This document shows, piece after piece, positions 1 to 7,226 of a stretch of DNA of 40,682 nt. A program made the translations under genes and the position numbers. Source of the stretch: Bacillota bacterium (GTDB taxonomy: Bacteria > Bacillota > UBA4882 > UBA8346); NCBI GenBank assembly GCA_029776595.1, contig JAKOSX010000005.1, forward strand, positions 1 to 40,682, given 5' to 3'. Positions within the stretch are counted from its first letter, which is position 1. Every line of letters starts with the position of its first letter. The notes below the pieces were generated by a model. It did not search any database. It was not told the origin of the DNA and was given only the letters and a program-made list of their open reading frames with translations.

Positions 1-403
1 CATAAACCCCAGGGAAAATTCCCGGATATTCCACGGTCGCTTCAAAGGATATGCCCTGGGTCCCATTCCATCCAACCCCATACTCCAACGGCGGTTGGAC
101 ATTCATCTCCGCTTCCTCGGAAACGTCGGCCTCGTTCGCCGGATTTTCCGTTTCCCGGACGGCATCGGCCTCTTCCGCGATAGCCACATACAATACATAC
201 GGATACACCATGCCGGTGACAGTCACTTGATTTTCGCCGACTGTTACCGACGGGATCCCGACACGGAAATACCCGCCTTTAAGCCGATTAATTGCAGGAA
301 GTTCATCATCCAGTCGTAATGGGGCCTCCAAGGAAAGCCTTTGGGAAATTTCCTCCTTAAACGTCGGCGCAACGATCAGATCATATTCGCATTGAATACT
401 CAT
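1..403 (-). CDS. SPOCS-domain (DUF3794-like) protein, 3' end cut by window
   Basis: This frame is missing from the ORF track because it runs off the left edge. It begins MSIQCEYDLIVAPTF behind a strong AGGAGG with a 6-base gap and gives 134 codons before the edge. The stretch YFRVGIPSVTVGENQVTVTGMVYPYVLYVA resembles the strand pattern of SPOCS/DUF3794 domains, which occur in SipL and other proteins of spore-forming Firmicutes that help spore envelope assembly. An acidic linker (about residues 85-105) follows. There is no signal peptide or membrane segment in the visible part. The neighbouring LysM gene is also spore-type. The family assignment is from pattern only and is moderately sure; the exact role is unknown. 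Confidence 0.6.
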   Translation of the reverse strand, partial: MSIQCEYDLIVAPTFKEEISQRLSLEAPLRLDDELPAINRLKGGYFRVGIPSVTVGENQVTVTGMVYPYVLYVAIAEEADAVRETENPANEADVSEEAEMNVQPPLEYGVGWNGTQGISFEATVEYPGIFPGVY

Positions 404-542
404 ACCAAACCTCCTATCACGATTTTTAACATTAACTACGGTTTATCGTCATGATTCAATATCAACCACCTCCCAAGCATCCTTGTGGAAGGAATATTAC
501 TCCAATAATTGGTATGATGTCTTTCCGGTTTTTAGACCCGCA

Positions 543-572
543 ATAAAAAAAACTGTCATCGCTGACAGTTTG
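543..572 (-). terminator. Rho-independent terminator after the LysM/GH18-like gene
   Basis: On the minus strand an 8-bp perfect stem AACTGTCA/TGACAGTT with a 4-base loop is followed by a run of eight T. It lies about 30 bases past the stop of the gene that ends at 601. Confidence 0.85.
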
Positions 573-600
573 CACCCTTGAAAGAGAATATCCCTTTTAC

Positions 601-1875
601 CTAAAGATCTTTCAGTCTGCTTCCGGGCATCACCGCAAAGGCATGGGGCACCAGTTGAGAAAGGGTATTTTCCAACGGCGTCGGCCGGCAAATGACCGTT
701 CCCGGAAAATGATGCCGTTTCAAATAATCAAAATAATCAACCCATCCCTGATTATCCCGATAATACAACTTTCGGTTTTCCCCTTGCTGCGTCCATTCCA
801 CCCGGGTTAAAAAGAGCTCCGGAAAGTAACGGGCCGAACGATAATGAAGCGCCCTCAAGATTTTGCATTCCCGGAATGAAACGTGCCGTCCCTCGGCGCC
901 GCCCCACTCCCAGCCGTTCGTAACCACCATTGGGAAAACTCGGTGCATCGTGGCTTGGTTCAATTTGGGAAGCAACCGCCAATAGGCTTTCAGAACCGCT
1001 TCGATATCCTGATTATCCCGGCAAATGGGTGGCTCCGCCAATATCCACCGGCCATAGGAACATATCTCTGCCAACTCTGCAAACGCGATCCGATTATTAA
1101 GCCGCTTAAGATCCGGAACCACGGTAATAACTAAAAAATCAAATTGACCTTTGTTGAGCCCCTTCAAAACCGTACGTAAAAATTTGCTTTGAAGACCACG
1201 CCATTCCTGCGGAATATTTCGCAAATCCAAACCATATTTAATCCCCGGCAATGTCTTTAATGAGGCAATGAGCCGTCGCTGGCAGGACCTCTTCGTCAAT
1301 ATAGCCTCCCAAACTTCACCATCAGCGCCAATCCCATGGTAACTCTCTTCCGAAACAACTTCTTTACAATCCAGTTGCCCTGTGGAGGTTATCTCCGCCC
1401 ATGAATGAAATGTTGCCGAAAAGAACGGAGAGGTTGACGGAACATCTTCCCAAGCAAACAACGCCTTTTCAGACAGCATCAGCTTCATGCCGGGGAACAA
1501 TTTTTTTCTGGGATTGCCTTGACCGGCAATACTCTCCCACGCACTTGGCGCCACTCCGAATTTTTGAGAAATGGTCTCAATGCTGTCATATTTTTTTACC
1601 GTATAGATGGTACGCCCGGATTTTCCGGTCAATTGCCGTAATGCGGAAATAACCTGCTTGCCGGCAATACCGTCAATACGGAGCTTAAAGGTTTTTTCGG
1701 CTAAGATCACCGCTTCTTCGGTCAGAACGCCAAAATATCCGTCAACCTCGCCAAAATAAAAGCCGCCTTGCAACAACAGTTTCTGGAGTTCCCGCACATC
1801 GTTGCCCCGGCAGCCGTACCGTAACACCCTGTGCCCCAGCGGAAGTTGGTCCACTGTCACCAAACGCCATGCCAT
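601..1875 (-). CDS. Peptidoglycan-binding + LysM + GH18-like spore envelope protein
   Basis: A PG_binding_1-type domain lies at about residues 12-70 (GNDVRELQKLL.QGGFYFGEVDGYFG), then a LysM domain at about 90-135 (YTVKKYDSIETISQKFG), then a 270-residue C-terminal region that looks like a glycoside hydrolase 18 barrel of the YaaH/SleL kind. In GH18 enzymes the active motif is DxxDxDxE; the best matching stretch here is YGLDLRNIP, with Arg at the position of the catalytic Glu, so hydrolysis is doubtful. It could act as a cortex- or coat-binding protein. I start it at the second Met (MAWRLVT), because GGAGG sits 7 bases before it and only 1 base before the ORF-track ATG. A sigma-K-like promoter lies just upstream. 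Domain calls are firm for PG-binding and LysM, tentative for GH18. Confidence 0.75.
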   Translation of the reverse strand: MAWRLVTVDQLPLGHRVLRYGCRGNDVRELQKLLLQGGFYFGEVDGYFGVLTEEAVILAEKTFKLRIDGIAGKQVISALRQLTGKSGRTIYTVKKYDSIETISQKFGVAPSAWESIAGQGNPRKKLFPGMKLMLSEKALFAWEDVPSTSPFFSATFHSWAEITSTGQLDCKEVVSEESYHGIGADGEVWEAILTKRSCQRRLIASLKTLPGIKYGLDLRNIPQEWRGLQSKFLRTVLKGLNKGQFDFLVITVVPDLKRLNNRIAFAELAEICSYGRWILAEPPICRDNQDIEAVLKAYWRLLPKLNQATMHRVFPMVVTNGWEWGGAEGRHVSFRECKILRALHYRSARYFPELFLTRVEWTQQGENRKLYYRDNQGWVDYFDYLKRHHFPGTVICRPTPLENTLSQLVPHAFAVMPGSRLKDL

Positions 1876-1893
1876 GTTCATACCTCCGACTAT

Positions 1894-1921
1894 TACTGTA
1901 TGAAAAAGGCATATCCTGCGT
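1894..1921 (-). promoter_or_regulatory. Sigma-K/sigma-E-like promoter of the LysM gene
   Basis: Minus strand reads AC, 17 bases, then CATACAGTA, matching the Bacillus sigma-K pattern (AC-N17-CATAnnnTA) exactly. The -10 lies about 18 bases before the start codon, so the leader would be very short. Sigma-E has a similar -10, so the two cannot be told apart here. Confidence 0.6.
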
Positions 1922-1954
1922 GCATGCTACCTTGCTCCGATTTTCAAAAAACAA

Positions 1955-1983
1955 TTGACAGCGGACTGCAACGGTTATAAAAT
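1955..1983 (+). promoter_or_regulatory. Sigma-A promoter of cimA
   Basis: A perfect -35 TTGACA is followed after 17 bases by TAAAAT (5 of 6 to consensus). It leaves a leader of about 110 bases before cimA. A second weaker candidate (TTAACG, 17 bases, TATAAC) lies about 60 bases further on. I see no T-box or other known riboswitch in the leader. Confidence 0.6.
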
Positions 1984-2098
1984 TAAGTTTAATATCTACC
2001 TTTAAACCCGATTATTTTTTTAACGTTTTATATGTCATACAATATAACTATATCACGGAAACCAGCAATCATGAGATGAATGGAAAGGAGTTGGCCAT

Positions 2099-3688
2099 AT
2101 GCCTAAAGTAGCTATCTATGATACGACCTTACGCGATGGCGCACAGGGCGAAGGCGTATATTTCTCGGTTGAGGATAAAATCCGAATCGTCAAACAACTG
2201 GATACTTTGGGAATCGATTATATCGAAGGAGGTTGGCCGGGCTCAAACCCAAAAGATTTCGAGTTTTATAAAGCGGCCACTTCTCTCCGGCTCAACCATG
2301 CCAAACTGGCCGCCTTCGGAAGCACCCGTCGGTTCCAAAACCGTCCTGAAGAGGATAAAACCCTCAATGACCTCTTGGCAACCGGTACACCGGTGGTAAC
2401 CATCTTCGGGAAGAGCTGGGATTTACATGCATTGGAAGTCTTAAAAGTCAGTTTGGAAGACAATCTGAAACTTATCGAAGACTCCGTGGCTTATCTGGTC
2501 TCCCACGGGCGGGAAACCATCTATGATGCGGAACATTTCTTTGACGGATACAAAGCAAACCCGGACTATGCCATTGAAACTTTGAAAGCCGCTCTGCGCG
2601 GCGGAGCATCAACATTGGTCCTCTGCGATACCAACGGAGGGACCCTCCCTCTGGAAGCCTTGGACATTTTCAAACGGGTGGCTTCTCTGATCGACGCGCC
2701 CCTCGGCGTCCATTTTCACAACGACACCGGAGTGGCGGTTGCCAATACCATCATGACGGTTCAGGAAGGTGCCGTCCATTTTCAAGGAACCTTTAACGGT
2801 TACGGCGAACGGTGCGGAAACGCCAATCTTTCCGCCATCATCCCAACGCTCTTGTTAAAGTTGGGTTATGATGCCACTGCCAAAGAAAACCTTCACCTCC
2901 TGACCCAAACGTCCCGTCTCATCTCCGAACTGGCCAATCTGCACCACGACGAACGCCAGCCCTATGTGGGCGCCTCCGCCTTCGCCCACAAAGCCGGGAC
3001 GCATCATGACGCTTTGATCAAAAATCCGCTCAGCCTCGAACACATCCGTTCAGAACAGGTCGGCAACGTGCGCCGTTTTCTCCTGTCGGATCAAGCCGGC
3101 CGAAGCACGGTGCTGAATAAAGTCAAAGAATTTGTACCGGAGACGGAAAAGAATGATCCGAAAGTCGTCAATCTAACCAATCAATTAAAAGAATTGGAAA
3201 ATATCGGATATCAATTTGAAGCCGCCGAAGGCTCCTTCGACTTACTTATTAAAAAAGCGTTTAATCTTTATGAAAAAGCTTTTGAGCTGGAAGGTTTCCG
3301 GATCATCGTCGAAAAGCGGGGCGGCGATCAACCCGTATTGGCGGAAGCCACGATTAAAGTGAACGTCGACGGGGAACAAGAAATTACCGCCGCAGAAGGC
3401 GACGGGCCTGTGAACGCGCTGGACCAGGCCATCCGGAAAGCACTGCTCCGCTTCTATCCCGAAATCAAAAATATCAGCCTTATCGACTTTAAAGTCCGCG
3501 TCTTAGAGGAAAGTCGAGGCACTGCGGCTAAAGTTCGGGTATTGATCGAAAGCACCGACGGCGAAAGAACCTGGGGGACGGTGGGCGTCTCGGAGAACCT
3601 GATCGAAGCTTCCTGGCAGGCGCTGGTCGACAGTATCGAATACGGAATTCTTTACAAAAAAGAAAAGCCCCCGGAAAACGAGGCTTAA
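2099..3688 (+). CDS. cimA: (R)-citramalate synthase
   Basis: The enzyme condenses pyruvate and acetyl-CoA to (R)-citramalate, the first step of the threonine-independent route to 2-oxobutyrate and isoleucine. The HMGL-like TIM barrel starts with DTTLRDGAQ (residues 8-16), carries the metal-binding HFHND (about 205-209) and the NGYGERCGNANL loop (about 234-245). The C-terminal 130 residues form a LeuA-type regulatory domain (TAAEGDGPVNALDQAIRKAL). The full length of 529 residues suits the CimA/LeuA3 subfamily rather than isopropylmalate synthase, whose N-terminal GWPGSNP equivalent differs. AAGGAG lies 8 bases before the ATG. It stands alone on the plus strand with its own sigma-A promoter. 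Confidence 0.93.
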   Translation: MPKVAIYDTTLRDGAQGEGVYFSVEDKIRIVKQLDTLGIDYIEGGWPGSNPKDFEFYKAATSLRLNHAKLAAFGSTRRFQNRPEEDKTLNDLLATGTPVVTIFGKSWDLHALEVLKVSLEDNLKLIEDSVAYLVSHGRETIYDAEHFFDGYKANPDYAIETLKAALRGGASTLVLCDTNGGTLPLEALDIFKRVASLIDAPLGVHFHNDTGVAVANTIMTVQEGAVHFQGTFNGYGERCGNANLSAIIPTLLLKLGYDATAKENLHLLTQTSRLISELANLHHDERQPYVGASAFAHKAGTHHDALIKNPLSLEHIRSEQVGNVRRFLLSDQAGRSTVLNKVKEFVPETEKNDPKVVNLTNQLKELENIGYQFEAAEGSFDLLIKKAFNLYEKAFELEGFRIIVEKRGGDQPVLAEATIKVNVDGEQEITAAEGDGPVNALDQAIRKALLRFYPEIKNISLIDFKVRVLEESRGTAAKVRVLIESTDGERTWGTVGVSENLIEASWQALVDSIEYGILYKKEKPPENEA

Positions 3689-3715
3689 TCAGACAAAAGG
3701 CGCGAGGTATGAAAC

Positions 3716-3810
3716 TACAGTTGACAGTTCTTCTTTTTTCGGGTACACAGTTCCCAGTGCACAGTGTACAGCTTCATCCTGATATGAAGCCCTAGGTCTT
3801 GAGTCCTAGG
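3716..3810. repeat. Dispersed intergenic repeat, copy A (half element)
   Basis: This stretch is made of degenerate words such as TTGACAGTTCTT, GGGTACACAGT, GTGCACAGTG, ATCCT.ATAT and CCTAGGTCTTGAGTCCTAGG. The same words in the same order recur at 13430-13540 (copy D, left arm). It fills the gap between convergent cimA and the ZIP gene, and the TAG stop of the ZIP gene lies inside its last CCTAGG. Confidence 0.7.
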
Positions 3811-4543
3811 TAATTTTCACCAACACCACGCCCAATCCAAAGCCAATGATAAACCCAAAGCCGGTCCAAAGAAGACCGGCGATTTTTTTGGCCATGGGCA
3901 GCAACTCTTGAATCACCAGAAAAATCATGGCCCCTCCGGCAAATCCCAACGCCAGCGAAGCCGCCCATCCCGAAATCTGTCCAACGAAAGCCCCGATCAT
4001 GGCTCCCACCGCCATTGGAACTTCAACCAGAAACAAGGCAACCACAATTTTGAAAAACCGGACTTTGCCCAGTTTCAAAGCGGAAGCCATGACCATCCCC
4101 TCCGGAATATTATGAAGGGCCATCAAAGCGCCAAGTCCGCCCCAATATTGAATATGAGGATTGGCAATGAACATGGTTCCGAGGGCGACCCCTTCCGGAA
4201 AATTATGCGTTCCGATACCCATCCCCATGAGCAGTCCCAGCTTGGTGCTTTTGGAAAAGCGCCGCCGTGCATACCAGGGAAACAAGCGCATCATGGCCTC
4301 AAAATAGCGGATTATGATAACCCCCAGCCCCGTACCGAGAAGGGCCGGCATCCACCCTCCGTAGTACAAAGCTTCAGGCCATAAATCCAGCAAAACCACT
4401 GCCACCATGATTCCTCCGGAGAAGCCCATTAATCCGCTTTGTTTAACCGGGCCTTCTCCGAACCGGTAAATAACCAATCCCCCGAAAACCGTTCCGGAAA
4501 TGCCCACTAAGAACCCGATTACCGCAGCCAATAGAATATCCAT
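3806..4543 (-). CDS. ZIP family divalent metal transporter (ZupT-like)
   Basis: An integral membrane protein of 245 residues with about eight hydrophobic segments. The two ZIP signatures are plain: HNFPEGVALG (about 114-123, segment IV) and HNIPEGMVMA (about 144-153, segment V), which hold the metal-binding His and Glu residues. ZIP proteins move zinc, iron or manganese into the cytoplasm; the substrate cannot be read from sequence. Start ATG at 4543 follows GGGAGTG at 8 bases. The stop codon lies inside an intergenic repeat, so the C-terminal end (VLVKIT) may have been set by that repeat. It is divergent from a YdcZ-like transporter. Confidence 0.9.
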   Translation of the reverse strand: MDILLAAVIGFLVGISGTVFGGLVIYRFGEGPVKQSGLMGFSGGIMVAVVLLDLWPEALYYGGWMPALLGTGLGVIIIRYFEAMMRLFPWYARRRFSKSTKLGLLMGMGIGTHNFPEGVALGTMFIANPHIQYWGGLGALMALHNIPEGMVMASALKLGKVRFFKIVVALFLVEVPMAVGAMIGAFVGQISGWAASLALGFAGGAMIFLVIQELLPMAKKIAGLLWTGFGFIIGFGLGVVLVKIT

Positions 4544-4679
4544 AACGTCACTCCCGTACCATTGTATGCCAGACTTTTGGCGGGATATGATGGATATTCT
4601 CCGGCCAAACTATAACCGTCGCAATAAGCTGCCTATGCATAAGTTTATGCGACACCTTTTAATTTTAGGGGGAATTCAC

Positions 4680-5114
4680 TTGAATCAATGGCTGCCTTTC
4701 ATCATGGCTGCGTTGGCAGGCGCACTCATGGCCGTTCAAGGAACATTCAACAGTATTCTGTCAAAAATCATTGGATTATTGGAGGGGACTTTCGTGGTCC
4801 ATCTCATCGGAACCGTCGCCGCAGGCCTGATTATGTTGGTCATGGGGAACGGCCATTTTAACAAAGCGGCTCAAGTTCCATGGTATAGTTGGCTCGGTGG
4901 CTTAATCGGGGTGATGATCATTGTCGGGGTGGCCGTCAGTATTCCCAAATTAGGCGTAGGAATGGCCACCACCGCCATAATTGCAGCCCAATTGCTTACA
5001 GCATATCTGATTGATCATTTTGGCTGGTTTGGAACGGAACCCATCGCATTTAACTTTTGGAAAGCCGTCGGGATTATCCTCATCGCTACAGGGGCCAAAA
5101 TCTTGTTGCATTGA
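4680..5114 (+). CDS. DMT superfamily transporter, YdcZ/DUF606 type
   Basis: A 144-residue, almost wholly hydrophobic protein with about five membrane helices, matching the YdcZ (DUF606) branch of the drug/metabolite transporter superfamily by length and by the N-terminal pattern ALAGALMAVQGTFNSILSK and the later PKLGVGMATTAIIAAQLLTAYLIDHFG. The substrate is unknown. The ORF track starts at 4500, inside the divergent ZIP gene; I choose the TTG at 4680 because AGGGGG stands 7 bases before it and the product then begins directly with the first helix (MNQWLPFIMAAL). A small palindrome GCATAA-GT-TTATGC (4637-4650) lies in the leader. The gene ends 3 bases from the end of convergent cheY, with no terminator between. 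Confidence 0.85.
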   Translation: MNQWLPFIMAALAGALMAVQGTFNSILSKIIGLLEGTFVVHLIGTVAAGLIMLVMGNGHFNKAAQVPWYSWLGGLIGVMIIVGVAVSIPKLGVGMATTAIIAAQLLTAYLIDHFGWFGTEPIAFNFWKAVGIILIATGAKILLH

Positions 5115-5117
5115 CAT

Positions 5118-5483
5118 TTACCCCTCCAGTAGCTGCTTGATAACCTCCCGAACCTTGGTATCATTGAACGGCTTAACAATAAAATTGCAAGCTCCCGCCT
5201 CAATGGCTTCTAACACCAAGGCTTTCTGTCCCATTGCCGAACACATGACAATCTTTGCTTTGGGATCCAGAGCCCGGATGGCCCGGACAGCCTGGATACC
5301 ATCCATTTCGGGCATGGTAATATCCATCGTTACCAAATCCGGGTGGCATTCCTGATATTTTTGAACGGCTTCTTTACCGTTGGTCGCTTCCGCAACCACC
5401 TCATAACCCATGGACTGTAAAATATTTTTCAGCATCATCCGCATGACTGCAGCATCGTCTACGATCATAATCCGTTTAGCCAT
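5118..5483 (-). CDS. cheY: Chemotaxis response regulator CheY
   Basis: A stand-alone 121-residue receiver domain. It has the acidic pair DD (residues 9-10), the phospho-acceptor Asp in VTMDITMPEMDG (about 54), Ser in MCSAMGQ (about 84) and the conserved Lys in IVKPF (about 105). Length and the lack of an output domain fit CheY, which carries the signal from CheA to the flagellar motor switch. AAGGAG lies 8 bases before the ATG. It follows a small helical protein gene by 26 bases, so the two are probably one transcript. No cheA or flagellar gene is near; CheX and CheB are elsewhere in the window. Confidence 0.88.
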   Translation of the reverse strand: MAKRIMIVDDAAVMRMMLKNILQSMGYEVVAEATNGKEAVQKYQECHPDLVTMDITMPEMDGIQAVRAIRALDPKAKIVMCSAMGQKALVLEAIEAGACNFIVKPFNDTKVREVIKQLLEG

Positions 5484-5509
5484 CCTGATTCTCCTTTACT
5501 ATCTTCCCG

Positions 5510-5749
5510 TTATCGACGATGATAATATTCCGGCAATATCTGAGCTAAAATTCGGATGAGGCTCTCTAAAATTTCACCGATCTGATGGGCTTGACGAATC
5601 GCCTCTTCCTGCTCGGATTTTCTTGCCAGAGTTAACGCCTGAAAATCCAGGGCGCTTAATGACAGTTGTCTTTTAATATTGCTCAAAGCCTCGATAATAT
5701 GAATCAAATGATCCAAGCGGTTACGGCATTCATCATAATCCTCAAACAT
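5510..5749 (-). CDS. Small helical protein upstream of cheY, unknown
   Basis: I do not recognise this family. The ORF track begins at a TTG with no ribosome site; a better start is the ATG at 5749 (MFEDYDECRNRLDHL), with AGGGGG 8 bases ahead, giving 79 residues. The product looks almost all helical and amphipathic (LIHIIEALSNIKRQLSLSALDFQALTL), with no Cys, signal peptide or membrane segment, and ends LPEYYHRR. The shape recalls small flagellar chaperones or signalling helpers, but no motif supports that. It is probably co-transcribed with cheY, 26 bases downstream. Confidence 0.55.
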   Translation of the reverse strand: MFEDYDECRNRLDHLIHIIEALSNIKRQLSLSALDFQALTLARKSEQEEAIRQAHQIGEILESLIRILAQILPEYYHRR

Positions 5750-5865
5750 CCGGCCTACCCCCTGGCCTATATTATGTCGGCCGGGAATTAAAAGAAACCG
5801 GTGAAACCGGTTAAATATGCCTTCCAAATGTTTGGGATTTCACTTGGATTTCAGTTTAATTTAAA

Positions 5866-5935
5866 TAAAAAACACCGACTGTCGCGAGGCCGGCCTGGTT
5901 TCTTAGCTTTATAATAAAAGCCGCCCTCCGTGGCG
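5866..5935 (-). terminator. Possible weak terminators after the glycogen synthase gene
   Basis: On the minus strand a short stem CGCC/GGCG is followed by GCTTTTATT, and about 45 bases on a stem CCGGC/GTCGG is followed by TGTTTTTT. Both are weak, but lie in the right place to end the transcript of the gene that stops at 6009. I found no riboswitch match here. Confidence 0.35.
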
Positions 5936-6008
5936 AACAATCAGCTTCCTTGCCTACTTCGTTATATGTATCGGACGGACCCGGCCTCTCCTGAATGAGT
6001 CTAAAGTC

Positions 6009-7151
6009 CTAAATCAACTCTTCATAAAGGGCCTTGGTTTTTTGGGCAATCTTATCCCACCCGAAATGGTCTTCCACCCGTTTTCGTCCTGCTTCCCTGA
6101 AGCGGGCGGCCAGTTCTGGATCTTCGGCTACCCGGCGAATAGCCGAGGCCAACTGTCGAGGATCGTCCGGCTGGACCAAAAGTCCGGTCTCCCCGTCGAC
6201 CACCACTTCTTTAATCCCTCCCACCCGGGTTGCCACCACCGGCGCTTTGCAAGCCATGGCTTCCAGATTGATAATGCCGAAGGGCTCATAAACAGAGGGG
6301 CAGACAAATAAAACGGCATGACTGTAGAGTTGAATCACGTCCTGCTTGGGGACCATCCTGTTCATCCATTTAATCCTAGGATTTCCCTGGATCTTCCCGC
6401 ACAATTCCTGCTCAATTTGGGGCGTATCCGGAGCACCGGCACACAACACCAAATGCAAATCGTTTTCAGGAAGACTGTTAAACGCCTCCACCAATTGAAA
6501 AATCCCCTTTTGCCGGCTGATTCTTCCCACAAACAGAATATAAGGATAATCGATACCTTCGGCATCTAAAAAATTCCGGTCCGCTGTCGGCCGATATTCT
6601 TCAAGGTCGATACCGTTATGGATCACCGCCACCCGTTCTTCCGGAACCGCGTAATGCTTTAGAATGTCCCGTTTCATCTCCTCAGAAACAGCGATCACCC
6701 GATCCGCATGTTCGACCGTATTCCGTTCGATCCATGAACTTATTGTATAACCGCTTTGTAGTTGCTCCTCCTTCCACGGCCGAAGAGGTTCCAGGCTGTG
6801 CATCGTCACCACCAGCGGGATCCCGTATAGATATTTGGCTAAAAATCCGGCAAAGAATGTATACCAGGTATGGCAATGAATCACTTCCCCGGTGACGGGC
6901 TCACGGTTAAATGCCAAATTGACAGACAAGGCATGAAGCACTTTCGTAAACGGCAAGGAACCGTGTTTCAACTCATCCCAGCCTGGATATCCCCGAACGG
7001 CCGGATTGGTTTCGTTTTGCCGCTGATCCCCGAACGCCCGGACTTCCACTTCCATGATCCGCGCCAAATACCGGGATAAGTAATCTACATGTACCCCTGC
7101 CCCGCCGTATATATACGGAGGATATTCATTGGTGAACAGTGTGACTTTCAT
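6009..7151 (-). CDS. GT4 glycogen synthase / maltose-1-phosphate synthase (GlgM type)
   Basis: A GT-B fold glycosyltransferase of family 4, 380 residues, resembling the actinobacterial GlgA/GlgM group rather than the classic GT5 glycogen synthase. It shows the N-terminal NEYPP.IYGGAGVHVDYLSRYLA, the linker HNGIDLEEY (about 178), VGRISRQKG (about 208) and the donor-site EPFGIINLEAMA (about 288-299). Mycobacterial GlgM joins ADP-glucose and glucose-1-phosphate to maltose-1-phosphate; related enzymes extend alpha-1,4-glucan. The gene before it is a maltokinase, which also makes maltose-1-phosphate, so a GlgE-type glucan route is likely. AAAGGAG lies about 7 bases before the ATG. Which of the two reactions it performs cannot be read from sequence. 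Confidence 0.82.
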   Translation of the reverse strand: MKVTLFTNEYPPYIYGGAGVHVDYLSRYLARIMEVEVRAFGDQRQNETNPAVRGYPGWDELKHGSLPFTKVLHALSVNLAFNREPVTGEVIHCHTWYTFFAGFLAKYLYGIPLVVTMHSLEPLRPWKEEQLQSGYTISSWIERNTVEHADRVIAVSEEMKRDILKHYAVPEERVAVIHNGIDLEEYRPTADRNFLDAEGIDYPYILFVGRISRQKGIFQLVEAFNSLPENDLHLVLCAGAPDTPQIEQELCGKIQGNPRIKWMNRMVPKQDVIQLYSHAVLFVCPSVYEPFGIINLEAMACKAPVVATRVGGIKEVVVDGETGLLVQPDDPRQLASAIRRVAEDPELAARFREAGRKRVEDHFGWDKIAQKTKALYEELI

Positions 7152-7180
7152 GAAAAACTCCTTTCAGTGTTTAGTCTTGG

Positions 7181-7226
7181 ATACCGGTTCACAGTGCACT
7201 GTTATACATAACTGTCAACTGTCATT
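7181..7226. repeat. Dispersed intergenic repeat, copy B (short)
   Basis: Contains GGTTCACAGTGCACTGTTATACATAACTGTCAACTGTCA. The CAGTGCACTG palindrome and the word ACTGTCAACTGTC are shared with the right arm of copy D at 13640-13675. It lies between the glycogen synthase and maltokinase genes and touches the maltokinase stop codon. Confidence 0.6.

Noticed and set aside
1939-1953. CodY-like box before cimA
   Set aside because: Only about 10 of 14 positions match, which is common by chance in A/T-rich promoter DNA.
5866-6008. c-di-GMP riboswitch before the cheY transcript
   Set aside because: GC-rich stems are present, but the conserved GEMM core is absent.
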